Shown piece by piece: positions 31,045 through 40,443 of a stretch of DNA of 48,795 nucleotides; positions within the stretch are counted from its first letter, which is position 1; each line of letters begins with the position of its first letter. This DNA is from an uncultured Oscillospiraceae bacterium (GTDB lineage Bacteria; Bacillota; Clostridia; Oscillospirales; Oscillospiraceae). Made by a program: the position numbers and the translations under genes. The notes beneath the pieces are model-generated. The model saw only the letters and a program-made list of their open reading frames with translations. It had not been told where the DNA came from and ran no database searches. The stretch spans positions 1 through 48,795 of the forward strand of contig CANQTW010000016.1 of NCBI GenBank assembly GCA_947626845.1, written 5' to 3'.

Positions 31045-32943
31045 TTATTCCAGCTCGAAGGCGCCGGTGTACAGCTGGTAGTAGGTGCCCTTTTGGGCGA
31101 TGAGCTGTTCATGGGTGCCGCGCTCGATGATGTGGCCGTGGTCCAGGACCATGATGGCGTCGGAGTTCATGACGGTAGAGAGCCGGTGGGCGATGACGAA
31201 CACCGTCCGGCCCTCCATGAGCCGGTCCATGCCCCGCTGGACCAGCGCCTCGGTGCGGGTATCGATGGAGCTGGTGGCCTCGTCCAGGATCATCACCGGC
31301 GGGTCGGCCACGGCGGCGCGGGCGATGCTTATGAGCTGGCGCTGGCCCTGAGAGAGTCTGGCGCCGTTATTGGTGAGCATGGTGTCGTAGCCGTCGGGCA
31401 GGCGGGTGATGAAGTCGTGGGCGTTGGCAAGCTTGGCGGCCTCGATGCACTCCTCGTCCGTGGCGTCCAGCTTCCCGTAGCGGATATTCTCCATGACGGT
31501 GCCGGTGAACAGGTTCACGTCCTGGAGCACCATGCCCAGGGACCGCCGCAGGTCGGCTTTTTTGATCTTGTTGATGTTGATGCCGTCGTAGCGGATCTTG
31601 CCGTCCTCGATGTCGTAGAAGCGGTTGATAAGGTTGGTGATGGTGGTCTTCCCCGCGCCGGTGGCGCCCACGAAGGCCAGCTTCTGGCCGGGCTTGGCGT
31701 AGAGGGAGATGTCGTAGAGGATCTGCTTATCCGGCACGTAGCTGAAGTCTACGCTGTCCATGGTGATGTCCCCGCGCAGCTCAGTGTAGGTGACGGTGCC
31801 GTCGGCCTTGTGGGGGTGCTTCCAGGCCCAGTGTCCGGTGCGCTTATCCGATTCGGTGACGGTGCCGTCGGGGGCGATGTTGGCGTTCACTAAGGTGACG
31901 TAGCCGTCGTCCACCTCCGGCTTCTCGTCCATCAGGTCGAAGATGCGCTCCGCGCCGGCCAGGGCCAGGACGATGGCGTTGAGCTGGTTGGAAATCTGGG
32001 CGATGGGCATGTTGAACTGGCGGGAGAGGAGCATGAAGGCCATGAGCGCGCCCAGCTCCAGGGCCTTGCCGCCGGAGCTGACGGCCAGGACGCCGCCCAC
32101 CACCGCCAGGATGGCGTACTGGACGTAGCCTAAGTTGTTGTTGATGGGACCCATGGCGTTGGCGTAGACGCCGGCGGTGTAGGCGTTGCGGCACAGCTCG
32201 TCGTTGAGCTCGTCAAACTCCTTCTTGCAGGTCTCCTCGTGGTTGAAGACCTTCACCACCCGCTGGCCGTTGATCAGCTCCTCCACGTAGCCGTTGACCC
32301 GTCCCAGGGCCCGCTGCTGCTCCAGGAAGTATTTTCCGGAGCGGCCCACCACCGTTTTTGTCACCAGGACGATGACAAAGACGGTGAACACCATGACCAG
32401 GCACAGCACCCAGGAGGTGCGGATCAGGTTGATGGAGATGACGATCAGGGAGATGATGGACGCGGCGCACTGGGGGATGGACTGGGAGACCATCTGGCGC
32501 AGGGTGTCGATGTCGCTGGTGTAGCGGGACATGATGTTGCCGGCGGTGTTGGAGTCGAAATACCGCAGGGGCAGCTTCTGCATTTTGGTGAACATCTCGT
32601 CCCTTATGACCTTCTGGGTGCCCTGGGCCACGGAGACCATCAGGAAGTTAAAGAGCCACGCGCAGAAGATGCCCGCCGCCAGCACGGCGGCCACCCCCAG
32701 GAGGAACTTTAGCAGGGGCTCGAAGTCCGTGGAGCCTTGGGCGATCATGGGCTTGATGTAGTCATCCACCAGGTCGCCCAGGGCCGTGGACATGCGGGTC
32801 TGGGCGTAGGAGGTGACGGTGATACATATAAGGACGATGACCAGGACGGGGATGTACTTTTTCATGTAGCTCAAAAGCCGCATCAGGGTCTTTTTGGGGT
32901 TTCGGGCCTTGCGGCCGTTGCCGCGGGGTCTTACTGGGGGCAT
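31045..32943 (-). CDS. ABC exporter, half-transporter with canonical ATPase site
   Basis: 632 residues: an N-terminal six-span exporter domain (spans from about residue 28) and a C-terminal ATPase. Walker A GATGAGKTT, Q-loop GMVLQDVNLF, signature RLSQGQRQL, Walker B VMILDEATSSID with the catalytic Glu, and H-loop FVIAHRLST are all canonical. Together with the preceding gene, whose ATPase is degenerate, it forms a heterodimeric exporter of the LmrCD/BmrCD/TM287-288 type, often involved in drug or lipid export. Its ATG overlaps the partner's stop codon, so translation is coupled. An insertion in the nucleotide domain is visible between about 365 and 385. Confidence 0.93.
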   Translation of the reverse strand: MPPVRPRGNGRKARNPKKTLMRLLSYMKKYIPVLVIVLICITVTSYAQTRMSTALGDLVDDYIKPMIAQGSTDFEPLLKFLLGVAAVLAAGIFCAWLFNFLMVSVAQGTQKVIRDEMFTKMQKLPLRYFDSNTAGNIMSRYTSDIDTLRQMVSQSIPQCAASIISLIVISINLIRTSWVLCLVMVFTVFVIVLVTKTVVGRSGKYFLEQQRALGRVNGYVEELINGQRVVKVFNHEETCKKEFDELNDELCRNAYTAGVYANAMGPINNNLGYVQYAILAVVGGVLAVSSGGKALELGALMAFMLLSRQFNMPIAQISNQLNAIVLALAGAERIFDLMDEKPEVDDGYVTLVNANIAPDGTVTESDKRTGHWAWKHPHKADGTVTYTELRGDITMDSVDFSYVPDKQILYDISLYAKPGQKLAFVGATGAGKTTITNLINRFYDIEDGKIRYDGININKIKKADLRRSLGMVLQDVNLFTGTVMENIRYGKLDATDEECIEAAKLANAHDFITRLPDGYDTMLTNNGARLSQGQRQLISIARAAVADPPVMILDEATSSIDTRTEALVQRGMDRLMEGRTVFVIAHRLSTVMNSDAIMVLDHGHIIERGTHEQLIAQKGTYYQLYTGAFELE

Positions 32944-34688
32944 CAGTCCTCATCTCCTTTCCGCTGGGAGGAATAGACCTCCTGATAGATGGGGGAGGTT
33001 TTCAAAAGCTCCTCATGGGTGCCCACCGCCGCGATGGCGCCGCCGTCCATGATGACGATCATATCCGCGTCCTGGACGCTGGCCACCCGCTGGGCGATGA
33101 TGAGCTTGGTGGTGCCGGGGATCTCCTCGGCAAAGGCTTTCCTGATCTGCGCGTCGGTCTTGGTGTCCACGGCGGAGGTGGAGTCGTCCAGGATCAGGAT
33201 CTTCGGCTTTTTCAGCAGCGCCCTGGCGATGCACAGCCGCTGCTTCTGGCCGCCGGAGACGTTGGTGCCGCCCTGCTCGATGTGGGTGTCGTAGCCGTCG
33301 GGGAAGCCCTCGATGAACTCGTGGGCGCAGGCCAGGCGGCAGGCGTGCTCCATCTCCTCGTCCGTGGCGTCGGGATCGCCCCACCGGAGGTTATCCTTGA
33401 TGGTGCCGGAGAACAGCTCGTTTTTCTGCAGGACCATGGCCACGCTGTCCCGCAGGGTGGTCAGGTCGTAGTCCCGCACGTCCACGCCGCCAACCTTCAG
33501 GACGCCCTCGGTCACGTCGTAGAGACGGGGGATCAGCTGGACCAGGGTGGATTTGGAGGAGCCGGTGCCGCCCAGGATGCCCACCGTGGCGCCGGAGGGG
33601 ATGTGGAGGTTTACGTCCTTCAGGGCCATGTTTTTGGCCTTGGCGGAGTATTTGAAGCTGACATCCTCAAAGTCGATGGAGCCGTCGGGGACTTCGGTGA
33701 CGGCCTCGGCGGGACTGGCAAGGTCCGGCGTCTCGGTGAGGACCTCGTATGTACGTCTCAGGGGGGCGCGGGACATGATCATCATGACGTAGACCATGGA
33801 GAGCATCATCAGGGAGGACAGCACCTGGGTGGTGTAGGTGAACATGGCGCTCAGGTCGCCCGTGGTCAGGCCGTTGCCCGGAATGTTGCCGGAGGCCACC
33901 ACCATTTTGGCGCCCATCCAGGAAATGGCCAGGATGCACCCGTAGACGCAGGTCTGCATGATGGGGTTGTTGAGGGCCAGGATCTTTTCCGCCTTGCAGA
34001 AGTCCTTGTAGATGGAGGCGGAGATGCCGGTGAATTTTTCCGTCTCCTTGTCCTCCCGCACGAAGCTCTTGACTACCCGGATGCCGTGTACGTTCTCCTG
34101 AACGGTGTTGTTGAGCTTGTCGTAGGTGCGGAACACCCGGTCAAAGATGCTGTGGACCAGGGGCACAAGGCACACCAGGGCCACGATCAGGATGGGCATG
34201 GCCACGCAGTAGACCAGAGAGAGCTTCACCGAGATGGTCATGGCGGAGATAAAGGCCAGGATCATGGTCATGGGGGCCCGGATGGCCATGCGGATCAGCA
34301 TCTGGAAGGTCATCTGCAAATTCGCCACATCCGAGGTCAGGCGGGTGACGATGGAGGCGGTGGAAAACTTGTCGATGTTGGAAAAGCTGTAGTCCTGGAC
34401 ACAATAGTACATGTCGTGCCGGAGGTTCCTGGCAAAGCCGGTGCCGGCCTTGGTGGCAAAGGCCGCCGAGGCCACGCCGAAGCACAGGGAGCATATGGCG
34501 CACAGCACCAGCTGCAGGGAGCGGGTCAGCACCACATGCATATCCCCCATGCTGATGCCGAAGTCATAAAGGTCCTTCATCACCTTGGGGATGGTGACCT
34601 CCATGGCCACCTCGCCGATCATGGTCAGCGGCGCCAGCACCGCCGCCAGGGTGTATTCCCGGACGCACCGGGCTAATCTTCGTATCAA
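32943..34688 (-). CDS. ABC exporter, half-transporter with degenerate ATPase site
   Basis: I choose TTG 34688, nine bases after AAGGAG; this gives 581 residues. It has six spans and an ATPase domain in which Walker A reads GGTGSSKST, the catalytic Glu after Walker B is replaced by Asp ([11 protein letters not shown]), and the H-loop His by Gln (LIIAQRV). The signature VSGGQKQRL is intact. This is the hallmark of the non-catalytic half of heterodimeric exporters. The start overlaps the end of the marR gene region (stop at 34693-34695), so the three genes form one operon. Confidence 0.9.
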   Translation of the reverse strand: MIRRLARCVREYTLAAVLAPLTMIGEVAMEVTIPKVMKDLYDFGISMGDMHVVLTRSLQLVLCAICSLCFGVASAAFATKAGTGFARNLRHDMYYCVQDYSFSNIDKFSTASIVTRLTSDVANLQMTFQMLIRMAIRAPMTMILAFISAMTISVKLSLVYCVAMPILIVALVCLVPLVHSIFDRVFRTYDKLNNTVQENVHGIRVVKSFVREDKETEKFTGISASIYKDFCKAEKILALNNPIMQTCVYGCILAISWMGAKMVVASGNIPGNGLTTGDLSAMFTYTTQVLSSLMMLSMVYVMMIMSRAPLRRTYEVLTETPDLASPAEAVTEVPDGSIDFEDVSFKYSAKAKNMALKDVNLHIPSGATVGILGGTGSSKSTLVQLIPRLYDVTEGVLKVGGVDVRDYDLTTLRDSVAMVLQKNELFSGTIKDNLRWGDPDATDEEMEHACRLACAHEFIEGFPDGYDTHIEQGGTNVSGGQKQRLCIARALLKKPKILILDDSTSAVDTKTDAQIRKAFAEEIPGTTKLIIAQRVASVQDADMIVIMDGGAIAAVGTHEELLKTSPIYQEVYSSQRKGDED

Positions 34689-34692
34689 AGCG

Positions 34693-35172
34693 TCATTCTC
34701 CTTCCTGCCGCCGGCATTTTCCGGCGGACGGTTCAATGTTGGCCACCACCCGGTCCAAAAGGGCATTGAGGGTGGAAAGCTCCTGGGGGGTGAAGCCCAG
34801 GGTCAGCCGCCGATCCAGCGCGTCCAGCTTCTGGCGGGTGCTCTCCGCGGCCTCCGCGCCCTTTTCGGTGAGCAGGATGCGCTTGCGCCGCCGGTCCGCG
34901 CCGTCCTGCCGGAAGCGCACAAAGCCCCGCTCCTCCATCCGCTCCAAAAGCCCCGTGGCGGTGGGGTGCTTGATGTTGAAGCGCACCTCGATGTCGTGCT
35001 GGCAGGGGGGATGGTCCTTCTGGCAGTAGAGATAGCCTAAAAGGAAGGACTGGACGCCCGTGATGCCCAGCTCATGGGTGGACTCGTCGGCGATGCGCCG
35101 GAAGCTGTTGGCGATCACCCGCGCCTTCGGGCCGATACGGTCATTCTGTTCGGTGTTGTCCGTTGGTTTCAC
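34693..35172 (-). CDS. MarR-family regulator of the ABC exporter
   Basis: A 159-residue winged helix-turn-helix protein. The DNA-binding part runs from about residue 50 (HPPCQHDIEVRFNIKHPTATGLLERMEERGFV, key part NIKHPTATGLLERMEERGFV) with wing DRRRKRILLTEKG. MarR proteins of this kind repress their own operon until a ligand or drug binds. It is the first gene of the marR-ABC-ABC operon; only four bases separate its stop from the next start. Confidence 0.92.
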   Translation of the reverse strand: MKPTDNTEQNDRIGPKARVIANSFRRIADESTHELGITGVQSFLLGYLYCQKDHPPCQHDIEVRFNIKHPTATGLLERMEERGFVRFRQDGADRRRKRILLTEKGAEAAESTRQKLDALDRRLTLGFTPQELSTLNALLDRVVANIEPSAGKCRRQEGE

Positions 35173-35196
35173 CTCCCAATTACGTCGTATGCGTCA

Positions 35197-35225
35197 TATT
35201 ATATCAGCTTTTTATCCGCCGTCAA
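35197..35225 (-). promoter_or_regulatory. Promoter of the marR-ABC operon
   Basis: Minus strand: TTGACG (35220-35225) and TAATAT (35197-35202) at 17-base spacing, or TATAAT (35199-35204) at 15. GGGAGG lies before the marR start. Confidence 0.6.
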
Positions 35226-35281
35226 GTGGGAAAGAGGAAAGAAACAGTGGAAATCGCGGCGTGAATATGGTAAGATTGACA

Positions 35282-35329
35282 TATAGCTGACAAGAGTCGA
35301 ACCCACGGGTTCAACTCCCGTCAGCTATA
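35282..35329. other. 48-base palindrome resembling a tRNA acceptor plus T-arm
   Basis: Outer arms TATAGCTGAC / GTCAGCTATA are perfect, then GAGT/ACTC and GAACCC/GGGTTC. On each strand a GGGTTC(A/G)A T-loop-like motif appears next to an acceptor-like end, but the D-arm and anticodon are absent, so it is not a working tRNA. It sits in the spacer before the mini-RNase III gene. Confidence 0.6.
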
Positions 35330-35368
35330 AGGCGAGCCGCCGCCCAGGCGGCCCATTGAGGTGACATC

Positions 35369-35767
35369 ATGGATTATTTCACGTTTGACCTGACGGACAC
35401 ACAGCTCCAAAACCTCTCCTCCCTGGCCCTGGCCCACATCGGGGACGCGGTGTATGAACTGATGGCCCGCTCCTGGCTCATCGCCCAGGGAAAGGAGACC
35501 AACCGCTCCCTCCACCGGGCCACGGTGGCGCTGGTGGCGGCGCCGGCCCAGGCCTCCGGGGCGGAGCGGATCGGGCCTCTCCTGACGGAGGAGGAGCGGG
35601 AGGTCTACCGCCGCGGCAGGAACGCCAGGGTCCATGCCGTGCCCCACGGGGCGACCTTACAGCAGTATCACGCCGCCACGGCTCTGGAGGCGCTGTTCGG
35701 GTATCTTTACATAAAGGGGCGGCGGGAGAGGCTCAATGAGCTGTTCGCCGCCGTACTGGAGGGGTAA
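35369..35767 (+). CDS. mrnC: Mini-ribonuclease III
   Basis: 132 residues, the single RNase III catalytic domain without the double-stranded RNA-binding part. The signature LALAHIGDAVYELMARSWL (about 17-35) carries the conserved Asp, and the second acidic motif is ATALEALFGYLYI near the C-terminus. In Bacillus, Mini-III matures 23S rRNA. GAGGTGACATC precedes the ATG, and the rqcH gene follows after two bases. Confidence 0.95.
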   Translation: MDYFTFDLTDTQLQNLSSLALAHIGDAVYELMARSWLIAQGKETNRSLHRATVALVAAPAQASGAERIGPLLTEEEREVYRRGRNARVHAVPHGATLQQYHAATALEALFGYLYIKGRRERLNELFAAVLEG

Positions 35768-35769
35768 AA

Positions 35770-37482
35770 ATGGCCTTTGACGCCTTGTTTTTGCGCTGTC
35801 TCAAGGGGGAGCTGGAGCGGGAGCTTACCGGGGCGAGGATCGAGAAGATACAGCAGCCGGCCCGCGGCACCCTGCTGCTGACAGTGAAGGGGGAGCGGCG
35901 GCGGAACCTGCTGATCGGCGGCTCCTCCGGCACGCCGCGGCTCCACTTCACCGAGGCGGAGCTGGAAAAGCCCCAGGAGCCGCCCATGTTCTGTATGCTC
36001 CTGCGCAAGCATCTCACCGGCGCGCGGATCATGGAGGTGTCCATGCCATCCACTGATCGGGTCCTGCTTTTGCGCCTTGCCGCGCCGGGGCTGTTCGGCG
36101 AGGGCGAGGAGCGGGGTCTGGCCGTGGAGCTTATAGGCCACGCCGCCAACGTGATCCTGACCGATCAGGACGGGATCATCACCGACTGCCTTTTCCGGGC
36201 AGGCTCGGCGGAAGACAGGCGGGCCGTCCAGCCGGGGATGCGCTACCGCCTGCCGCCCAGGCAGGACAAGCGGGACCTGCTGGCCCTTTCGGACGCGGAG
36301 ATCGCGGAGCTGTGCGGGGCGATTGAGTCGGGGCGGCCTGTGGAAAGAGCCGTGATGGAGCGCTTTTTGGGGATATCCCCGCTGATCGCCAGGGAGATGG
36401 CCTACCGGGCGGAGAGCGGCGGTTTGGCACAGGAGCTGTGCCGCCTGCGGGACGCCGTGCTGGCCGGAGGCGAGCCGTGCCTTTTGACCGACCCGGAGGG
36501 CGCGCCCTTCGACTTCTCCTATATCCCGATTTTCCAGTACGGGCCGGGGTACGCGCTGACGAAGGAGGAGAGCTTTTCCGCGCTCCTGGACGCCTTTTAC
36601 GCCAAAAAAGACGCCGCGGAGCGGCGCCTCCAGCGGGCGGGGGAGCTGAGACGCGCGGTGGGCACCGCCCGCAATAGGGTGGCCCGGCGGCTGGAGGCCC
36701 AGCGCCAGGAGCTTCTGGACACGGATAATCGGGACTGGCTTCGGGAGTGCGGGGACATCATCACCGCCAACCTCTACGCCATGAAAAAAGGGCAGACGGA
36801 GCTGGTGGCCGAGGACTTTTACGCGGAGGGCGGCGGGACGCGGCGGATCGCGCTGGACCCCTTGAAATCGCCCCAGCAGAACGCCGCCAAATATTATAAG
36901 GACTACAATCGGGCCAAGAGCGCCAGGGCCCATCTGACGGAGCGGATCGGCCAGGGCGAGGAGGAGCTTGCGTATCTGGAGAGCGTCCTGGAGGAGCTGC
37001 GGCGGGCGGAGACGGAGCGGGACCTGGCGGAGATTCGGGCGGAGCTGGAGGAAACGGGGGTTTTGCGCGCCCCGAAGCAAAACCGCCGGCCCAAGCGCCA
37101 GCCTTTCCAGCCCATGCGCTTTATGTCCAGCGCCGGACTTCTCATCAGGGCCGGCAGGAACAACGCCCAGAACGACCAGCTCACCTTGCGCGACAGCTCC
37201 AAAACGGACCTCTGGCTCCACGCCCAGAAGCTCCACGGGGCCCATGTGATCCTCTCCTGCCAGGGAAAAGCGCCGGACCCGCGGTCCGTACAGGAGGCGG
37301 CGTGTATCGCCGCCTACTACTCCCAGGGTCGGGACGCGGCCAAGGTGCCCGTGGACGTCACCGAGGTGCGGCAGATCAAAAAGCCCGCCGGCGCCCGCCC
37401 CGGCATGGTCATCTACCACACCTACCGCACCCTCCTGGCCGAGCCGGACGAGAGCCTGATAGAGAGACTGAGGATAAAATAA
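35770..37482 (+). CDS. rqcH: Ribosome quality control protein RqcH (NFACT family)
   Basis: 570 residues with the NFACT order: N-domain (FDALFLRCLKGELERELTGARIEKIQQ), coiled-coil middle (about 280-430, with an ERDLAEIRAELEE helix), and C-terminal NFACT-R domain (LIRAGRNNAQNDQLTLRDSS, WLHAQKLHGAHVIL). The family was once called fibronectin-binding protein A. It binds stalled 50S-peptidyl-tRNA complexes and adds C-terminal alanine tails. Length and key motifs are normal. It follows mrnC closely in one operon. Confidence 0.95.
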   Translation: MAFDALFLRCLKGELERELTGARIEKIQQPARGTLLLTVKGERRRNLLIGGSSGTPRLHFTEAELEKPQEPPMFCMLLRKHLTGARIMEVSMPSTDRVLLLRLAAPGLFGEGEERGLAVELIGHAANVILTDQDGIITDCLFRAGSAEDRRAVQPGMRYRLPPRQDKRDLLALSDAEIAELCGAIESGRPVERAVMERFLGISPLIAREMAYRAESGGLAQELCRLRDAVLAGGEPCLLTDPEGAPFDFSYIPIFQYGPGYALTKEESFSALLDAFYAKKDAAERRLQRAGELRRAVGTARNRVARRLEAQRQELLDTDNRDWLRECGDIITANLYAMKKGQTELVAEDFYAEGGGTRRIALDPLKSPQQNAAKYYKDYNRAKSARAHLTERIGQGEEELAYLESVLEELRRAETERDLAEIRAELEETGVLRAPKQNRRPKRQPFQPMRFMSSAGLLIRAGRNNAQNDQLTLRDSSKTDLWLHAQKLHGAHVILSCQGKAPDPRSVQEAACIAAYYSQGRDAAKVPVDVTEVRQIKKPAGARPGMVIYHTYRTLLAEPDESLIERLRIK

Positions 37483-37497
37483 GGACGTCCGCCGTCC

Positions 37498-37757
37498 ACC
37501 GAATTCCCGAAAATTAAATTTAGAAGCCGCCCCTACGGCGTCTAACGAAAGATTCCCGAAAATTCGATGGACGGGCCGATGACCACATCGGCCCGCCGCT
37601 CCGCGGCGAATGATTGAATCAGAAGGGGAACCCTGACGGTTCCCCTTCCAATCCCTTCCATCCGAATTTCCAAAAATCTATTTAAGAAATCGTAGGGGCG
37701 GGTTCAAAACCCGCCCGCCGAATTTCTGGAAATTAAATTTAGACGCCGTAAGGGCCG
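37498..37757. repeat. H-type repeat mosaic downstream of rqcH
   Basis: CCGAATTCCC and CCGAATTTCC motifs, GGGCCGATG / CATCGGCCC (37573-37593), a likely terminator hairpin GAAGGGGAACC / GGTTCCCCTTC (37622-37648), and GTAGGGGCGGGTT / AACCCGCCC. No gene is visible in 37483-37952. Confidence 0.75.
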
Positions 37758-37866
37758 CCAGCGTCGTCGCGGAACACGCTTAACCTCGCCGCCACGTAAG
37801 CGTGACGGCTCAGGTGCGGTGTTCGCTCCTCCTTTCCCCATCGGGCAACAGCCCGATGGGGCCCAT
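37758..37866 (-). repeat. D-family structured repeat D10
   Basis: Minus strand: P1 ATCGGGC-TGTT-GCCCGAT, GAAAGGAGGAGC, P2 GAACAC-bulge C-GC / GC-GTGTTC, P3 CCGTCACG-CTTA-CGTGGCGG, tail CGCGACGACGC. Confidence 0.87.
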
Positions 37867-37893
37867 TGGTCCCATCGAATTTCGGGCAACGTA

Positions 37894-37926
37894 CATGGAC
37901 GGGCCGATGACCACATCGGCCCGCCG
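37894..37926. repeat. Second copy of a GGGCCGATG palindromic repeat
   Basis: ATGGACGGGCCGATG-ACCA-CATCGGCCCGCCGC is repeated, without change, at 37567-37599; shown here only by its arms. The two copies flank the H3 and D10 elements. Confidence 0.8.
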
Positions 37927-37952
37927 CTTTGATGTGTTAAATAGTCTGCGCG

Positions 37953-39650
37953 TCAGTTGGATACACGTATGAAAGTAGGGGCCCACACGCCGCCGCCAAG
38001 TGTTTCGTAATTGATGGTGGCGCGGTCATAGCCGCCGTCTGCGTCAGGAAAGATTTGATACTGCTCGCCAATCCAATCGTAAAGGAAATCCCCGTCTCCG
38101 AGGTCTTGTGCAACGTACCTCTCTGCTGGTATAACGACGCAGGTGATAACGCCCTGAGAGTCCACGTTGATGGAGACCGGCTTCGTGCCGGAGGTATAAT
38201 AATCGGCCTCATACCCCGTAACACGTCCGTCGGCGTGGAGTGTTATGCTTTTGTACTCGTAGTATTTTTCCTTGGTTGCGGGGGTGGGCTCATATTCCCC
38301 GGCGACCATGGTGAAGTCACCGTTGCGTATGGCGTCCATCTGCATTTTGCGTATCTCCGCCGCGCTCGGCAGAAGACCGCTGTTTTCGATAGTGGCGGAA
38401 GCTTCACCAAAGGAGGATTGGAAGGTCAAAATCGGTGTTCCGGTGTTATTTTTGTCCGCGGCAGCCCGGAATTCCTCGGCGGTTACGTTCACGCCGGAGA
38501 TAGTCTGTCCCTCTTCACCCTCCACGTCGTAATATTCCGCGTAAGATTGCCCGATCTCGGCTTTGGAGACGGCATTGCTTTCAAGCAGGTAATGGCCGAA
38601 GTCCTCATAGAAGGTATGGGGATTTTCACTGGTGTCGTAGTAGTTCAGGCACGGCCCCTCCGCCGCCGGGTCAAAAGACAGGGTAAAAGTGACATGGTTT
38701 ACAATTATATTGATCTCATCCGTAAACTCCGCGACCTTGCCCGCGTGGCCGTCAACGTTGGCGTATACGGTCAGGGTGAGATTCTTGTAATAGTCTTCGC
38801 CGTCTCCAAGTCCCACCGTCAGCAGCTCCACCTTGCCGTCGCCCTCAACGTCTATGTAGTCGGCGTAGACAAGGCCGTCGCCGGTGACGCCGTAGAGGGG
38901 CGCGTCGGCCACGAGCTTTGCGTACTCGGCCTGCACGGCGGCGTCCTCGGCGGACAAGCTGAAATTGTCCTTGAGCCAATAGAGGTACAGGACCACCGTG
39001 GCGCGGGTGCAGGAGGCGTTGGGGTCAAAAGCCTGCCCTATGGCGTTCAGAAGGCCGCAGAGGTCGGCCCAGGCCAGGGCTTTTTCATAGTATTGGCCGG
39101 GGTATTTGTTTGCCACGGCGCTGACGCCAGCCGCCGTGATGGGACTTCCGTTGGCCCGCCACAGGATGGTGAGCAGCTGCCCCATAGGACAAGCGCCGTT
39201 GGCGGACACGGCCCCGGCGGAGATGATGCCCGTTTCATAGGCCCACAGCGCCGGCTTATAGAACCAGCTGGAGGGATCGCCGTCGGTAAAGGGGTTCTCC
39301 GCGCCCGCCGGTTCCGGCGAGCCCATAGCTCGCCATAGAAGCGTCAGCATTTGGCCCCGGTTGCATATGCCCATGGGGTCGAATTTGTCCCCGGAGACAA
39401 GGCCGTTTTCAGCGGCCCACATGGCCGCGTCATAATAGAACGCGCTCTCCGGCACATCGGAGAATACAACCGTTGGCTCCGGAGGCGTGGTGTCCTGGGC
39501 GGTGTCCGGCGTATCACTGGCGTTTCCGGCGGAGGTGTCCTCCTCCGTGGAGCCGCCGGTATCTGCCGTGCCGCCGCTGTCCTTTCCCCCGCAGGCGGCC
39601 AGGGACAAGAGCACAACGAAAGCCAAAAGGATACATAAATATTTTTTCAT
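37953..39650 (-). CDS. SLH-domain lipoprotein
   Basis: Start ATG 39650, overlapping the stop of the preceding gene. A lipoprotein signal (KKYLCILLAFVVLLSLAACGG) has the LAAC lipobox, then a Ser/Thr/Gly/Asp-rich linker. Three SLH repeats (VFSDVPESAFYYDAAMWAAE; PFTDGDPSSWFYKPALWAYE; YPGQYYEKALAWADLCGL) cover about residues 65-245; they bind cell-wall polymers. The remainder (to 565) is beta-rich with a DVEGDGKVELLTVG motif like FG-GAP or EF-hand-type calcium loops. Having both a lipid anchor and wall-binding repeats is unusual. The function is unknown. Confidence 0.85.
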   Translation of the reverse strand: MKKYLCILLAFVVLLSLAACGGKDSGGTADTGGSTEEDTSAGNASDTPDTAQDTTPPEPTVVFSDVPESAFYYDAAMWAAENGLVSGDKFDPMGICNRGQMLTLLWRAMGSPEPAGAENPFTDGDPSSWFYKPALWAYETGIISAGAVSANGACPMGQLLTILWRANGSPITAAGVSAVANKYPGQYYEKALAWADLCGLLNAIGQAFDPNASCTRATVVLYLYWLKDNFSLSAEDAAVQAEYAKLVADAPLYGVTGDGLVYADYIDVEGDGKVELLTVGLGDGEDYYKNLTLTVYANVDGHAGKVAEFTDEINIIVNHVTFTLSFDPAAEGPCLNYYDTSENPHTFYEDFGHYLLESNAVSKAEIGQSYAEYYDVEGEEGQTISGVNVTAEEFRAAADKNNTGTPILTFQSSFGEASATIENSGLLPSAAEIRKMQMDAIRNGDFTMVAGEYEPTPATKEKYYEYKSITLHADGRVTGYEADYYTSGTKPVSINVDSQGVITCVVIPAERYVAQDLGDGDFLYDWIGEQYQIFPDADGGYDRATINYETLGGGVWAPTFIRVSN

Positions 39651-40390
39651 TTCTCTTTTTCCTCCTTGCGCTGATCCTTTATCAGGTGGAGCTGGCGCTG
39701 AAAATCCTGAATATCCCCGTCGGAATACCATTTGGTGTTAAAGCCGAAGCTCCCGCCGGGGAACGAGACGATGAACAACGTGTCACGGGAGAGATAGTAG
39801 CGGACAAGGGCCAGTGCGCCAAGCAGCAGCATGACCACACCCGCGATCCTCACTGTGCCGTTTCCGGCGGACACAAGGAAGAAAAATCCCACAAGGGCCA
39901 GCACAATGCCGATGATCAGCAGCCCCGTAGCTCTGGTGTAGGAATAGCCGGTGTAACTGATGTCATCAACGGAGACGACGCCCTCCTCCTCGGTTGTCCA
40001 GAGGAGCTTGGATTTGGCGGTGCAGTTTTTTCCCTTGTAGTAAAAGCGCTTCTGGGTGAGGACACCGACACTACAGCTGACAGAGCCGCCCGCCAGGAAA
40101 TTCCGGACGTAGCCGGAGCCGATGGAGGCCTGCAATTCCTCGCTGGGGTCGATGAACAGACCGTTTTCCTGCTTGTGGGAACGCTGTTCTCTCCCGCCCG
40201 CTTGTTGGGAAACTGCGTCCTTCAGCACCGCCTTGGCCTGCTCCCACGCGCTGACAGGCGGCGTGAACTTGGTGGATGAGCCTTTCTGCTCATCCACCGG
40301 ATTTGTCTTGTCGGGTAAAGCCGCCCCACAATTTTCGCAGTACCAATCGAAATCACTGTTTTTTGCTGAACATTTTGGACATACTTTCAT
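39647..40390 (-). CDS. Zinc-ribbon membrane protein
   Basis: A 247-residue protein with an N-terminal zinc ribbon (CPKCSAKN...WYCENCG, residues 4-23), a linker, a PH-like beta domain (about 85-140: VLTQKRFYYKG, VVSVDDISYTGY), two membrane spans (GLLIIGIVLALVGFFFLV and VMLLLGALALVRYYL) and a short C-terminal beta/helix part. Such proteins are common in Clostridia and have no known role. It is transcribed with the SLH lipoprotein from the promoter at 40444-40472. Confidence 0.8.
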   Translation of the reverse strand: MKVCPKCSAKNSDFDWYCENCGAALPDKTNPVDEQKGSSTKFTPPVSAWEQAKAVLKDAVSQQAGGREQRSHKQENGLFIDPSEELQASIGSGYVRNFLAGGSVSCSVGVLTQKRFYYKGKNCTAKSKLLWTTEEEGVVSVDDISYTGYSYTRATGLLIIGIVLALVGFFFLVSAGNGTVRIAGVVMLLLGALALVRYYLSRDTLFIVSFPGGSFGFNTKWYSDGDIQDFQRQLHLIKDQRKEEKEK

Positions 40391-40443
40391 ATATCTCCCT
40401 CCTTTTATCTAATGATCCGTTGAAGGAATCAGGTGATGGCATC

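Noticed and set aside
35282..35329. Functional tRNA gene
   Set aside because: Only acceptor and T-arm-like parts are present; D-arm, anticodon arm and variable loop are missing.
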